Part shown: piece after piece, positions 15,796 through 24,757 of the stretch
Numbering within the stretch: the first letter of the stretch is position 1
Layout: every line of letters begins with the position of its first letter
Assembly (NCBI RefSeq): GCF_900115605.1
Contig: NZ_FOXC01000026.1
Span: 1-38,925 of the forward strand
Reading direction: 5' to 3'
Origin: Halolactibacillus halophilus
GTDB lineage: Bacteria; Bacillota; Bacilli; Bacillales; Amphibacillaceae
DNA: 38,925 nt
Position numbers and translations under genes: made by a program
Notes under the pieces: model-generated
Told to the model about the DNA's origin: nothing
Seen by the model: only the letters and a program-made list of their open reading frames with translations
Database searches by the model: none

Positions 15796-17802
15796 TTAAC
15801 TTAATTGCGCAAAGTCTGATTGACCTTTGTCAATCTTTCCTTCTGATACACGGACAGATTGTCCTTCTTTAAGGTTAGTGAAAATAACCGGTGTTACCGT
15901 TGATGCAGCATGTTCACGGATATAATCAAGATCCATCTCCATGATCACATCACCTTTTTTCACCATTTGACCTTCTTCAAGTACTTGAGTAAAGCCTTTA
16001 CCTTCTAACTTCACTGTATCAATGCCGATGTGAATAAGGATTTCTAAACCATTATCCGCTTCGATACCAATCGCGTGTTTCGTTGGGAAGATATTTAAGA
16101 TTTTACCATCAACCGGGCTGGCTACTTCACCAACAGTTGGATTAATCGCAAAACCATCACCCATCATTTTTTGTGAGAAGACCTGATCAGGTACTTCTGT
16201 AATTGAGATTAAATCACCGGTCATTGGACTTTGAATATCAAGTGTGTCCATGTCAACATCCACACTTGGTGCTTCTTGTGCTTCTACTGGACGCGGTGTT
16301 TTACCATCGATTATATCTTGCATTTGACCACGGATTGTATCAGACACAGGGCCAAAGATCGCTTGGATGTTGTTACCAACTTCCATCACACCACTAGCGC
16401 CTAATTCTTTTAGGCGTTTTTTATCAACATTTTTAATGTCACTCACACTCACACGTAAACGTGTAATACAAGCATCTAAGTTAGTAATATTTTCTTCGCC
16501 ACCCATTGCCTCTAGAATCGCAAATGGTCGGTCGTCTTTACTACTTGCTTTGACTTCTTTTTGGTCTTCTTCTTCACGACCTGGTGTTTGTAAGTTAAAC
16601 TTCGTAATCGCAAAGCGGAAACCGAAGTAGTAAATCACACTAAAGGCTAAACCTACAACGATGACCCAGAACCATTCCGTACGGTTAGGCATGACACCAA
16701 AGAGGATAAAGTCAATCAACCCACCAGAGAATGTCATACCAATCTTAACATCAAGCAAGTACATCGTCATAAATGATAGACCAGCAAACACGGCATGAAT
16801 ACCAAATAAAGCTGGTGCTACGAATAAGAATGAGAATTCTAATGGTTCGGTAATACCGGTTAAGAATGATGTTAACGCAGCAGATAACATTAAACCACCG
16901 ACAATCTTTTTCTTTTCAGGACGTGCGGTATGATAAATCGCAAGTGCTGCAGCTGGTAGACCGAACATCATGAATGGGAATTTACCTGTCATGAAGTTAC
17001 CGGCAGTAAAGTCGACACCGTCAGATAACTGGGCAAAGAAAATTGTTTGATCCCCGCGGACAATTTCACCAGCCGCTGAAACATATTCACCAAACTCGTA
17101 CCAGAATGGTGAGTAGAAAATGTGGTGCAACCCAAATGGAATGAGTGAACGTTCAATAACACCAAAGACAAAGGTAGACACCGCACGGTTTGTATCAAGC
17201 ATTAAGTGAGATAAAGCATTTAAACCATCTTGTGCAAATGGCCAAAGAAAGACCATCACTAAACCGAGTAAAAGTGACGTAAACGCTGTGATAATTGGGA
17301 CGAAACGTTTACCAGCAAAGAAACCTAAGAACGGTGGTAATTCAATATTAAAGTATTTATTGTACATATATGAAGCAAGAACACCGACAATGATACCACC
17401 GAATACACCTGTTTGAAGGGTATTAATACCAAGCATTTGGGTATAGGCTGGCTCTGCTGTCATTTCTGGTGTGACACCTGCGAAAACACCCATGGTGACA
17501 TTCATAATTAAGTAACCAATAATAGCAGCAAGACCTGCAACACCGTCACCTTTTGAAAGTCCAATCGCAACACCAACCGCAAAGAGTAGCGGTAAGTTGG
17601 CAAACACAATACCCCCGGCTTCGTTCATGATTTGTAAAATCAGTTGAACACTTTCATTTCCAAACCAAGGGAATCGTTCTACCCAAGAGTCTTGGGCAAA
17701 ACTTGCACCAAAGGCAAGTAAAATACCCGCAGCAGGTAGTAACGCAACTGGCAACATAAGGGATTTACCGATTTTTTGTAAAGTACCAAATAAGTTTGAC
17801 AT
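15796..17802 (-). CDS. ptsG: Glucose-specific PTS transporter EIICBA
   Basis: Glucose uptake and phosphorylation by the phosphoenolpyruvate PTS. The single 668-aa chain has EIIC (about 1-400, ~10 spans, opening MSNLFGTLQKIGKSLMLPVA), EIIB (about 425-505, phospho-Cys445 in NLDACITRLRVSV) and EIIA (about 535-655, phospho-His591 in LEILIHIGIDTVKLEG). All three active sites are intact. Domain order and sequence fit the glucose branch; the N-acetylglucosamine branch is the alternative, but the adjacent glcT and RAT site argue for glucose. A strong AAGGAGGAAAATTATT precedes the ATG. Expression is likely governed by the antitermination leader upstream. The pair glcT-ptsG is inserted between mfd and yabM, which are close neighbours in relatives. 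Confidence 0.94.
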   Translation of the reverse strand: MSNLFGTLQKIGKSLMLPVALLPAAGILLAFGASFAQDSWVERFPWFGNESVQLILQIMNEAGGIVFANLPLLFAVGVAIGLSKGDGVAGLAAIIGYLIMNVTMGVFAGVTPEMTAEPAYTQMLGINTLQTGVFGGIIVGVLASYMYNKYFNIELPPFLGFFAGKRFVPIITAFTSLLLGLVMVFLWPFAQDGLNALSHLMLDTNRAVSTFVFGVIERSLIPFGLHHIFYSPFWYEFGEYVSAAGEIVRGDQTIFFAQLSDGVDFTAGNFMTGKFPFMMFGLPAAALAIYHTARPEKKKIVGGLMLSAALTSFLTGITEPLEFSFLFVAPALFGIHAVFAGLSFMTMYLLDVKIGMTFSGGLIDFILFGVMPNRTEWFWVIVVGLAFSVIYYFGFRFAITKFNLQTPGREEEDQKEVKASSKDDRPFAILEAMGGEENITNLDACITRLRVSVSDIKNVDKKRLKELGASGVMEVGNNIQAIFGPVSDTIRGQMQDIIDGKTPRPVEAQEAPSVDVDMDTLDIQSPMTGDLISITEVPDQVFSQKMMGDGFAINPTVGEVASPVDGKILNIFPTKHAIGIEADNGLEILIHIGIDTVKLEGKGFTQVLEEGQMVKKGDVIMEMDLDYIREHAASTVTPVIFTNLKEGQSVRVSEGKIDKGQSDFAQLS

Positions 17803-17885
17803 AATAATTTTCCTCCTTTTTTTGTTGCTTCCGCAATCAAAATGTAGGCGCTTTATTTTGACTCAATCGTTTTTCGGCCTAGGAT

Positions 17886-17966
17886 GAAAAACAAAAAGGC
17901 ATGAGTAAAAAAGGCATAAAGGGTAGACGTCTCGCTACTCTTTAAAATGCTTTTTCACTCATGCCT
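17886..17966 (-). terminator. Conditional terminator in the ptsG leader
   Basis: Read leftward, AGGCATGAGT (17966-17957 side) pairs with ACTCATGCC (17906-17898) through an interrupted long hairpin and is followed by TTTTTGTTTTTC. The left arm is shared with the RAT sequence, so RAT folding and terminator folding exclude each other. Confidence 0.85.
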
Positions 17967-17983
17967 GATCGAATCAGTAACAC
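17955..17983 (-). promoter_or_regulatory. RAT antiterminator target of GlcT
   Basis: The minus strand carries GTGTTACTGATTCGATCAGG followed by CATGAGTGA, a 29-base element that closely resembles the known ptsG RAT of B. subtilis. It starts two bases after the glcT stop and overlaps the terminator's first arm. GlcT bound here would block termination when glucose is present. Confidence 0.88.
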
Positions 17984-17985
17984 GT

Positions 17986-18828
17986 TTACATTTTATTTGT
18001 AAGCCGTTGCAAATGAATCGTTAAATAAAGAACTTCCGACTCATCAACGGATTTATTTAATTGCTTCTGCATAACTTTAACTAACTTCCAGGATAAATTA
18101 TAGCATGTAGGATACGTCATTTTCAAGACATTTTTTAAATTTCGTTCTTTGCCAAGGATATTCGCTTGATCCACCCGGTCAATCGCGCGGTGTAAATGTT
18201 GCAATAATCGGTTATAATTCACATCACCCTTATCGATGGTAACACTTAAGTTTTCTTCAATCAATTCGACCATTAAGGCAATCAATTCATGGTGTTTATT
18301 TAAGTCACGAATCTGACGATCAGTAATGGCGCTATGAATGTGCAGGGCAATAAAGCCAATTTCACCTTCTGGAAACTGAATATCTAACTTGTCGTCGATT
18401 TTATCGACAATTTCATGAGCGACTTGAAATTCTTTAGCGTACAGTGACTCTATTTCAAATAAGAACGGATTACTAAACTGAATATTACCACCCGCTCGTT
18501 TAATCGCAAAACTTAAGTGATCCGTTAAGGCGACATGAATATGCTCATTCAGTGGTTGGTCCATGCGTGATTCTATATAAAAGATAATATCGTTTAAAAA
18601 TTCTATAAGTTCAGGGTCTTGATGTCTAATTAACGTTTGATACTGTTCGATTTCTTTTTTGTCAGATAAGATAAAGGTCTTTTCTGCATCATTCAAACTG
18701 ATTGTATCACCCTTCTTACGGTTAAAACCAATCCCTTTCCCAATTAAGACGACTTCATCTAACACATGGTCTTTAGCGATAACCACATTGTTATTAAGCG
18801 CTTTTTCTACTGTTAAAACTTTTCCCAT
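17986..18828 (-). CDS. glcT: GlcT, BglG-family transcription antiterminator
   Basis: RNA-binding antiterminator for ptsG. An N-terminal co-antiterminator RNA-binding domain (about 1-58, MGKVLTVEKALNNNVVIA...GKGIGFNRKKGD) is followed by PRD1 (about 65-170, with conserved His in EHIHVALTDHLSF and AHEIVDKID) and PRD2 (about 170-280, HIHSAITDR, LLQHLHRAIDR, YLTIHLQRL). The PRD histidines are the sites phosphorylated by PtsG/HPr to switch activity. I choose the ATG at 18828, preceded by GGGGGAAAATGGT, over a GTG at 18843. Length 280 aa is standard. Its target sits directly downstream. Confidence 0.93.
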   Translation of the reverse strand: MGKVLTVEKALNNNVVIAKDHVLDEVVLIGKGIGFNRKKGDTISLNDAEKTFILSDKKEIEQYQTLIRHQDPELIEFLNDIIFYIESRMDQPLNEHIHVALTDHLSFAIKRAGGNIQFSNPFLFEIESLYAKEFQVAHEIVDKIDDKLDIQFPEGEIGFIALHIHSAITDRQIRDLNKHHELIALMVELIEENLSVTIDKGDVNYNRLLQHLHRAIDRVDQANILGKERNLKNVLKMTYPTCYNLSWKLVKVMQKQLNKSVDESEVLYLTIHLQRLTNKM

Positions 18829-18866
18829 ACCATTTTCCCCCACTTATAAGACATCATGTTATTACT

Positions 18867-18895
18867 ATCCTAGCGAGTTTAGCACAACTTGACAA
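18867..18895 (-). promoter_or_regulatory. Predicted glcT promoter
   Basis: On the minus strand TTGTCA (18895-18890), 17 bases, TAGGAT (18872-18867). Five and four matches to the vegetative consensus with ideal spacing; start point near 18860. Confidence 0.55.
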
Positions 18896-19072
18896 GTAAA
18901 ACCTTTACAAAAGGAATATTGCACGTCCATTCCCTTGCTTTTTTATCATTATTTTTACACTTATTCCATTAACCAATCCTTCATTCACATTCATTTAACG
19001 CATTTTATGGATTGGTTCACCGACACTGTATAAAGACAGAAGCAATTACTTAATACATAAAACGAAGCTATA

Positions 19073-19106
19073 AATAGCAAAAACACGTGAACATGTTCAC
19101 GTGTTT
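19073..19106 (-). terminator. Terminator after mfd: 26-bp perfect palindrome
   Basis: 19081-19106 is a perfect palindrome (AAACACGTGAACA and its complement). Read leftward it runs into GTGTTTTTGCTATTT, giving a hairpin plus T-tract about 90 bases after the mfd stop. Confidence 0.7.
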
Positions 19107-19194
19107 AAGGTATCAATCTGGCTCATCACACTTGTTCTTTTCCCTTTCCCTTATCTTCTCTTAGACTCATGTAGGGTGAAAAAATTATCTGTGC

Positions 19195-22100
19195 TTATTC
19201 TTTGAAATCATGCAGTGCTTGTAATAAACCTTTAACATATTCATAGCGATCATTTTGTGAACGTTTATCAAACATAAAGGTGAAAATGACCTGATCATTT
19301 TCAAATTTAAATTTCAACATCCGTCCAAAATCATTGACGTAGTGGGTGAGCTTATCAAATAATAGCTGCTTCGTTTGAGTTTGTGTCAGCGTAATCGTAA
19401 TCGTATTCTTTTGTTCCTTAATAAGTTCTACTTTTTCACGTCTAGCATGCATGCGTAATTCCGTTACTTGAATGAGCGCTTCAACTTCAGCAGGATAGTC
19501 ACCGTAACGATCAACAAGTTCATCTTTTAAGTCGACTAAATCCTCCGCTGCTTCAACTGCACGGAAGCGTTTATACATATTAATTTTTTGTTTACCATCA
19601 GAAATATATATATCGGGAATGTAGGCATCTATTTTCAGTTGTAATTCTGGGTCTACGGTTTCAACTGTCTCTCCTGTCAAGCCGTGTTTACGACGTTCAA
19701 CCGCTTCTTTTAGCATCTCTGAATAAAGATCGAACCCGACTGAATCAATAAACCCATGTTGCTGGGCCCCGAGGATATTCCCCGCCCCACGAATCGATAA
19801 GTCACGCATCGCAATCTTAAAACCTGAACCAAGTTCAGTAAACTCTTTAATGGCTTGAAGACGCTTGGTTGCCACTTCTGTTAATACTTGATCAGGTAAA
19901 TACGTAAAGTAAGCATACGCAATCCGGTTACTCCGTCCAACGCGTCCACGCAATTGATAAAGCTGGCTTAAGCCCATACGATCAGCCCTATCTACAATTA
20001 ACGTATTCACATTTGGAATATCCACACCTGTTTCAATAATCGTCGTACTCACCAATACATCGTATTCACGATTTAAGAAAGCATGCATCACATTCTCAAG
20101 TTCCGTTTCGTTCATTTGACCGTGAGCCACGCCGACGCGCACACCTTCAACAAGACTCTCAATTTCACGGGCTTTTTGTTCAATCGTCTCCACCCGGTTA
20201 TAGAGGAAGAATACTTGTCCACCCCGACCTGTTTCACGTTCAATCGCTTCGCGCAATAACAACGGGTTATACTCCACCACATACGTTTGAATCGGGAACC
20301 GATCCGCTGGTGGTGTTTCAATCACCGATAAATCACGCACACCAAGCATCGACATATGCAGCGTCCGTGGAATAGGTGTCGCTGTTAACGTTAAGACATC
20401 CACATTGGCTTTCAATGTTTTAATTTTTTCTTTATGTTTCACGCCAAAGCGCTGTTCTTCATCGACAATCAACAGACCTAAGTCCTTATATTGGACGTCT
20501 TTTGATAACAAGCGGTGGGTACCAATAATTAAATCAACCGAACCGTCTTTCAGTCCTTTTAACGCTTCTGTTTGTTGTTTTCGCGTTCTAAACCGGCTAA
20601 GGATTCTTATATCAACCGCAAAGTCTTGAAAACGCTCGAGTGCGGTTTCAAAGTGTTGTTGGGCTAAGATGGTCGTTGGGACTAAGATCGCCGCTTGTTT
20701 CCCTTCGGCAATCGCTTTAAATGCAGCCCGAAGGGCTACTTCTGTTTTTCCGTAACCAACATCTCCGCATAACAACCGGTCCATCGGCCGAGCTTGTTGC
20801 ATATCCTGTTTAATCTCATCAATACTACGTAATTGATCGTCCGTTTCTTGATACGGAAAAGCATCTTCAAACTCACGCTGTATTAAGTAATCATCGCTAA
20901 ACTGATACCCGACCGAGGCTTCTCTTTCTGCATACAGTTTAATTAAGTCATCCGCAATATCTTCTACTTTCGTTTGGACTTTTCGCTTAACTTTCTTCCA
21001 CTCAGACCCGCCAAGTTTATAAAGTTTTGGCTCTTTGCCTTCAGAGCCGACATATTTTTGTACCATATCGATTTGATCAATCGGTACAAACAATTTATCG
21101 TCTCCGGTATATTGAATCAGCATGAAATCTTTATGCATACCTTGAATTTCTAGCGTTTCTACACCAATGAATCGACCGATACCATGATTCACATGGACGA
21201 CATAGTCGCCCACTTTTAATTCTTGATAACTCTTAATTCGCTCTGCATTGTTCATTTTCTTCGGACGTTTCTTTCGAGTTGTTACCCGAGATTTAAATAA
21301 TTCTCGGTCCGTGATAACCGCTAGTTTATGTAGCGGTAACTCAAACCCATGATCAAGTTGACCAATCATCACCACCGGTTGTTTTACCGGCAATGAGGTA
21401 GTCTCATCCGCGAGACCCGCTTCAATTTGATAATCTTTTAAAATACCTTGAACTTTTTCTGCTCGTTCAGGTGTTCTGACCATAAAAACAACCGAGTAAT
21501 CGCTCTTTTTATATCGGGTGACTTCTTTTTTAAGTAACGGCATCTGACCATGAAACTCCTGCATATCTCGCGCTTGTACATTTATAATGTTACTAGGCTT
21601 CGTGTGCGGGAATTGACGCATGAAAATCGATAAATAGATTTTTTGTTGGGTCGCTTGGGCATCAATGTCTTCTCGGCTATAGGAGAGATTGACATGTGAG
21701 AAAAACTTATGATGCGTAAGTAATGACTCAACCCATTCTTGTTCTTCATGGTCAAGTTGTTCAAGTGTTTCATTAATCCGGCCCAGTTCATCCATAAAAA
21801 TTAGACCATCAGCTGCTAAATAGTTAAGCAAGCTACCAGGCTCTTGATAAAACCATTGATTATATTTATATAAATCATCAAAGCTTTGTTGATCAGAGAG
21901 TGCGTCAATTTCTCGTTCTATCATTGATTCAAACTGCGAACGCCCTTCTGGGTCATTGATACGCCCAAGTTGATCGGCTGTTTTTGTTTGCAGTGTATCA
22001 ACAAGACGCGCGCGGTCACTACCTGTGAGTAAACGCTCCGTGTTTGGATAAATAAACATGTCAGTGACTTTATGAAGCGAGCGCTGGGAGTCTGCTTGGA

Positions 22101-22719
22101 AGTAACGAATTGAATCGACCTCTTCATCAAAAAACTCAATTCTCACCGGATTATCTTCTGTTAGCGGATACAAATCTAAAATACCACCCCGCATACTAAA
22201 TTCACCTGGTGTTTCTACCATATCCGTTCGCTCATAACCCATTACCACAAGCTGTTGGATCGTTTGTTCTAGCGGGACATCTGCTCCTACTTTAAATCCT
22301 AAAGTGAACTGTTCCCAGTAAGCTTTTGGAGGCAGCACCCGTTTTAAGGCAGCAACAGGTGCGACAAGTACACCACTCTCCTGCTTCGTCCAATTAACAA
22401 GTGCTTTGATCCGCTGTGCTTTTAGTTCCGGCGACGCGACACTCATTTCTGTTCCAATTAATTCATTTACTGGATATAAAAAAACTTGATTGGTCCCAAT
22501 CAAATCGGATAAATCATCGACAAGCGCTTGTGCTTGTGCTAAATGATGGGTGACAACGATGGTCTGCTTTTCCACGGCTTGTTGAATACTCGCCATCCAT
22601 AAGCTTCTTGCTGAGCCTGGAAGACCGGAAACTTGTTGTTCACCTACTCCTTTTTTGACACCGTCAACCATTGACGAAACATCCTCATACGTTAATAAAT
22701 ACCGGTTCATTTCTCGCAA
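19195..22719 (-). CDS. mfd: Transcription-repair coupling factor Mfd
   Basis: ATP-dependent translocase that removes stalled RNA polymerase at DNA lesions and recruits UvrA. The N-terminal part is UvrB-like (PGSARSLWMASI, MRGGILDLYPL near 175, DEEVDSIRYF). The RNA-polymerase interaction domain is near 495-560 (GDYVVHVNHGIGRFIGVE). The RecG-like motor has Walker A CGDVGYGKTEVAL near 650, DEEQRFGVKHKEK and TLTATPIPRTLHMSM. A TRG motif region and a C-terminal UvrA-interaction domain complete it. Length (1174 aa) is normal. A TTG at 22719 stands seven bases after AAGGTGGGG and is preferred; the next ATG is 18 bases from that site. Confidence 0.96.
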   Translation of the reverse strand: MREMNRYLLTYEDVSSMVDGVKKGVGEQQVSGLPGSARSLWMASIQQAVEKQTIVVTHHLAQAQALVDDLSDLIGTNQVFLYPVNELIGTEMSVASPELKAQRIKALVNWTKQESGVLVAPVAALKRVLPPKAYWEQFTLGFKVGADVPLEQTIQQLVVMGYERTDMVETPGEFSMRGGILDLYPLTEDNPVRIEFFDEEVDSIRYFQADSQRSLHKVTDMFIYPNTERLLTGSDRARLVDTLQTKTADQLGRINDPEGRSQFESMIEREIDALSDQQSFDDLYKYNQWFYQEPGSLLNYLAADGLIFMDELGRINETLEQLDHEEQEWVESLLTHHKFFSHVNLSYSREDIDAQATQQKIYLSIFMRQFPHTKPSNIINVQARDMQEFHGQMPLLKKEVTRYKKSDYSVVFMVRTPERAEKVQGILKDYQIEAGLADETTSLPVKQPVVMIGQLDHGFELPLHKLAVITDRELFKSRVTTRKKRPKKMNNAERIKSYQELKVGDYVVHVNHGIGRFIGVETLEIQGMHKDFMLIQYTGDDKLFVPIDQIDMVQKYVGSEGKEPKLYKLGGSEWKKVKRKVQTKVEDIADDLIKLYAEREASVGYQFSDDYLIQREFEDAFPYQETDDQLRSIDEIKQDMQQARPMDRLLCGDVGYGKTEVALRAAFKAIAEGKQAAILVPTTILAQQHFETALERFQDFAVDIRILSRFRTRKQQTEALKGLKDGSVDLIIGTHRLLSKDVQYKDLGLLIVDEEQRFGVKHKEKIKTLKANVDVLTLTATPIPRTLHMSMLGVRDLSVIETPPADRFPIQTYVVEYNPLLLREAIERETGRGGQVFFLYNRVETIEQKAREIESLVEGVRVGVAHGQMNETELENVMHAFLNREYDVLVSTTIIETGVDIPNVNTLIVDRADRMGLSQLYQLRGRVGRSNRIAYAYFTYLPDQVLTEVATKRLQAIKEFTELGSGFKIAMRDLSIRGAGNILGAQQHGFIDSVGFDLYSEMLKEAVERRKHGLTGETVETVDPELQLKIDAYIPDIYISDGKQKINMYKRFRAVEAAEDLVDLKDELVDRYGDYPAEVEALIQVTELRMHARREKVELIKEQKNTITITLTQTQTKQLLFDKLTHYVNDFGRMLKFKFENDQVIFTFMFDKRSQNDRYEYVKGLLQALHDFKE

Positions 22720-22905
22720 GGGAAATCCCCACCTTTCTTTTTTCTACATAGTAAAAGGCTTTGGCTATTTGACCAAAGCTATCTCAATTCTTCTTACATT
22801 GTCATAATCATAACGACACCAAACAGGCATCACCAATACAACTAGCCCTCATTAGTCAGCGACTAAGAGGGTTCTTTCTCATAACAAGTATATCGTGCAC
22901 ATCAC

Positions 22906-23463
22906 TTAATTAAACTTATTCATCACAGACTGAAACTCTTCTATCATAAACGCATCACATGCGGTGGCTGCATGTTCAACACTCTCATCAATAAGTGCGC
23001 GCTCTGTTTTAGTAAAACGACCTAACACGTGATCGGTAACGGTTAATCCTTCTTTGGGCCGGTCAATACCGATTCGGATGCGGTTGAAGTTTTTTGTTCC
23101 TAACTGATCAATCATCGAACGAATCCCGTTATGTCCGCCATGACCACCATTTTGTCTTAAGCGCACTTTACCCGTTGGTAAATCCAAATCATCATATACG
23201 ACGACGATATCTTCTGGTGCAATACTATAATAGTCAGCCAGTGGTTTAACACTATCACCAGATAGGTTCATATACGTTTGTGGTTCTAATAAAATGACTT
23301 TATCTGTCCCGATGACTTCATACGCAAAATGACCTTGAAACTTCTTTTTATTCAGTCCCCATCCTTTACGCTTAGCTAGTTCATCGATGACCATAAAGCC
23401 AACATTGTGCCGTGTATCTTTATACTTGCGACCAGGGTTTCCTAGTCCAACAATCAATTTCAT
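22906..23463 (-). CDS. pth: Peptidyl-tRNA hydrolase
   Basis: Releases peptides from peptidyl-tRNAs dropped by ribosomes. Motifs: IVGLGNPGRKYKDTRHNVGF with the catalytic His near residue 20, a T-Y-M-N-L-S-G segment near 65, the VVYDDLDLPTGKVRLRQNGG strand with catalytic Asp near 93, and GGHNGIRSM. Length (185 aa) is normal. GGAGGATGTTAGACAA precedes the ATG. In Bacillus the gene follows ctc directly; here 10.5 kb of accessory DNA lies between. fin (yabK), which normally sits between pth and mfd in spore formers, is absent. Confidence 0.96.
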   Translation of the reverse strand: MKLIVGLGNPGRKYKDTRHNVGFMVIDELAKRKGWGLNKKKFQGHFAYEVIGTDKVILLEPQTYMNLSGDSVKPLADYYSIAPEDIVVVYDDLDLPTGKVRLRQNGGHGGHNGIRSMIDQLGTKNFNRIRIGIDRPKEGLTVTDHVLGRFTKTERALIDESVEHAATACDAFMIEEFQSVMNKFN

Positions 23464-23569
23464 TTGTCTAACATCCTCCAGTTGGTTATATCTGACTACT
23501 ATTCTACTTGTTTTTAAATGAAAATGAAAGAAAAATCACTCTTTCTCTACCGTTTTTAAAGTTTTTTTA

Positions 23570-23620
23570 TTGAACTACTCCCACCAAACATTCTGCCAAA
23601 TGTTTGAGGAAGGTCATTCC
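23570..23620 (-). repeat. IS200/IS605-like end hairpin, left inverted copy
   Basis: 51 bases whose reverse complement matches 24758-24808 at 43 of 51 positions. The core is a hairpin, AAACATT-N6-AATGTTT, with flanks ACTCCCACC and GAGGAAGG. Confidence 0.7.
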
Positions 23621-23631
23621 ATAAGGGCATC

Positions 23632-23667
23632 ATAAAGTTTGACTAACTATAGTTAGTCAAACTTTAT
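23632..23667. repeat. 36-bp perfect palindrome
   Basis: ATAAAGTTTGACTAACTA (23632-23649) is followed without spacer by its exact complement (23650-23667). Such a dyad could be a large operator or, with flanking DNA, a cruciform or terminator. The nearest intact gene is pth, whose start is about 170 bases away. Confidence 0.75.
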
Positions 23668-23850
23668 ATGCATTTGTATCTAAAATAATAATTAATTTGC
23701 GGGTGACTTAATGCTACTAAAACATACAAAAAATGATATTAAGTCTAGATTCGGTGATTTATGATCGTGTTGTACCTAAGCATAATTGTACGACAACGGC
23801 ATACGTTGATTGATTTCTCATTTATGAAATTCTAAATACACATGCATTAA

Positions 23851-24150
23851 AAAACCGTGACGGATGAGATTGAACAGCTTCATATACCTAAAAATACTCA
23901 GGTAGGGCACAGAGCATGCGATATAGCTTTTCCGACTATAAAATGCCGCTAGATTAGCGTTTGAAACCATTATTGTAGGTACAGACATGTGTGTAAGGGG
24001 ATATCTAGTTATTCGAAAAAGTACGTTAGAAAAAAACGTGGTTATAAATCGAATGGCTACCATTATTGTTATGTAGAAAGATGTGAATTTTGCCCACCTA
24101 ACCTTATATTGAATGTTCAAGCAAGGGGTATGCTTGCTCTAAAACAATAA
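23851..24150 (+). pseudogene. Unidentified cysteine-containing pseudogene with two in-frame stops
   Basis: One forward frame reads about 100 codons interrupted by TAG (23950-23952) and TGA (23962-23964). The first part includes VTDEIEQLHIPKNTQVGHRA. The second has RKKRGYKSNGYHYCYVERCE then FCPP, with closely spaced cysteines like a small zinc-binding knuckle. The absence of frameshift between the parts suggests a once-open gene. Its setting in transposon debris suggests a transposase relic, but I do not recognise the family. The complementary strand is open over the same interval, and I regard that as a shadow. Confidence 0.4.
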
Positions 24151-24335
24151 AAAATTAGCGCAATATTCGGGGTAACAGGCGGATATATGAGCATTAAAAA
24201 CAACAAAGACGATCACTAATTATATGTGACGTCTTCATTGATTTTAATTATCTTACATTGATATAATTAAAAGGCTTACTATGAGTTCCTAAAGATGAGG
24301 GCATCATTCATATTTATCGCATTAAGGCGAGAAGA

Positions 24336-24369
24336 CACCTTCCTCAAGTGCGTCAGCACTAGGTGGGTG
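24336..24369 (+). repeat. IS200/IS605-like end hairpin, middle copy
   Basis: CACCTTCCTCA, then AGTGC-GTCA-GCACT, then AGGTGGGTG. It has the same architecture as 24758-24808, but the stem bases differ while remaining complementary. Confidence 0.6.
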
Positions 24370-24474
24370 ATGAATCGTTTGTTTTGAATATTTTTGAAGT
24401 GGCAAACATATATTCCGAATGGTATAATTAAAGCACTAACAATGACCGTCACAAAAAAAGAGAGGGTGTGTATC

Positions 24475-24756
24475 ATGGGCATGAAGGCCATTTTTTCAAA
24501 TCGCTTATATAAGCATAAAATCGACCCTGATTTTGTGATGTCCATGGCTCACACCCTTCGGGTGTTTAATCAAGCCAAACATTTTCGCTATCAAGCGGAG
24601 GTCCGCGAGCTTAGGGGCTCGAAAGCGAAAAGTTCCGTCTCCATCCATCAACGTTTAAAGCAACGTTACGGATTAAATGATTATTATGCGAACAGCGCTG
24701 TTCAAGAAGGAGGCGCGCTTGACGACACTTCAAAAAATAAAAGGCTCTTTTGTTAA
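24475..24756 (+). pseudogene. tnpB: Truncated TnpB (IS200/IS605 OrfB) gene, N-terminal part
   Basis: The ATG at 24475 follows AGAGAGGGTGTGTATC and opens MKAIFSNRLYKHKIDPDFV. The segment SVSIHQRLKQRYGLNDYYAN followed by SAVQE, near residues 55-80, is a hallmark of the N-terminal region of IS1341/IS605-type TnpB. After VQE the homology jumps: a +1 frame then reads ARLTTLQKIKGSFVNG, which fits a slightly later part of the same family, before running into the end hairpin at 24758. So the roughly 400-aa nuclease has lost its RuvC domain through at least one internal deletion with frameshift. Only 93 codons remain, and it cannot encode an active guide-RNA nuclease. Confidence 0.7.
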
Positions 24757-24757
24757 C

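Larger units (their letters stand above)
18844..19194. other. Intergenic region between glcT and mfd
   Basis: About 350 bases without a gene. It holds the glcT promoter at its left end and the mfd terminator palindrome near 19081-19106. Between them I see no further structure or conserved motif. Confidence 0.6.

Noticed and set aside
23818-24120. A 100-codon open frame on the minus strand in the debris region
   Set aside because: The plus strand carries a coding-like frame with a cysteine cluster broken by two stops. The minus product is low-complexity hydrophobic and lacks a start signal.
24279-24545. An 88-codon minus-strand open frame over the tnpB start
   Set aside because: It overlaps the hairpin end and the N-terminal region of a recognisable TnpB on the other strand.
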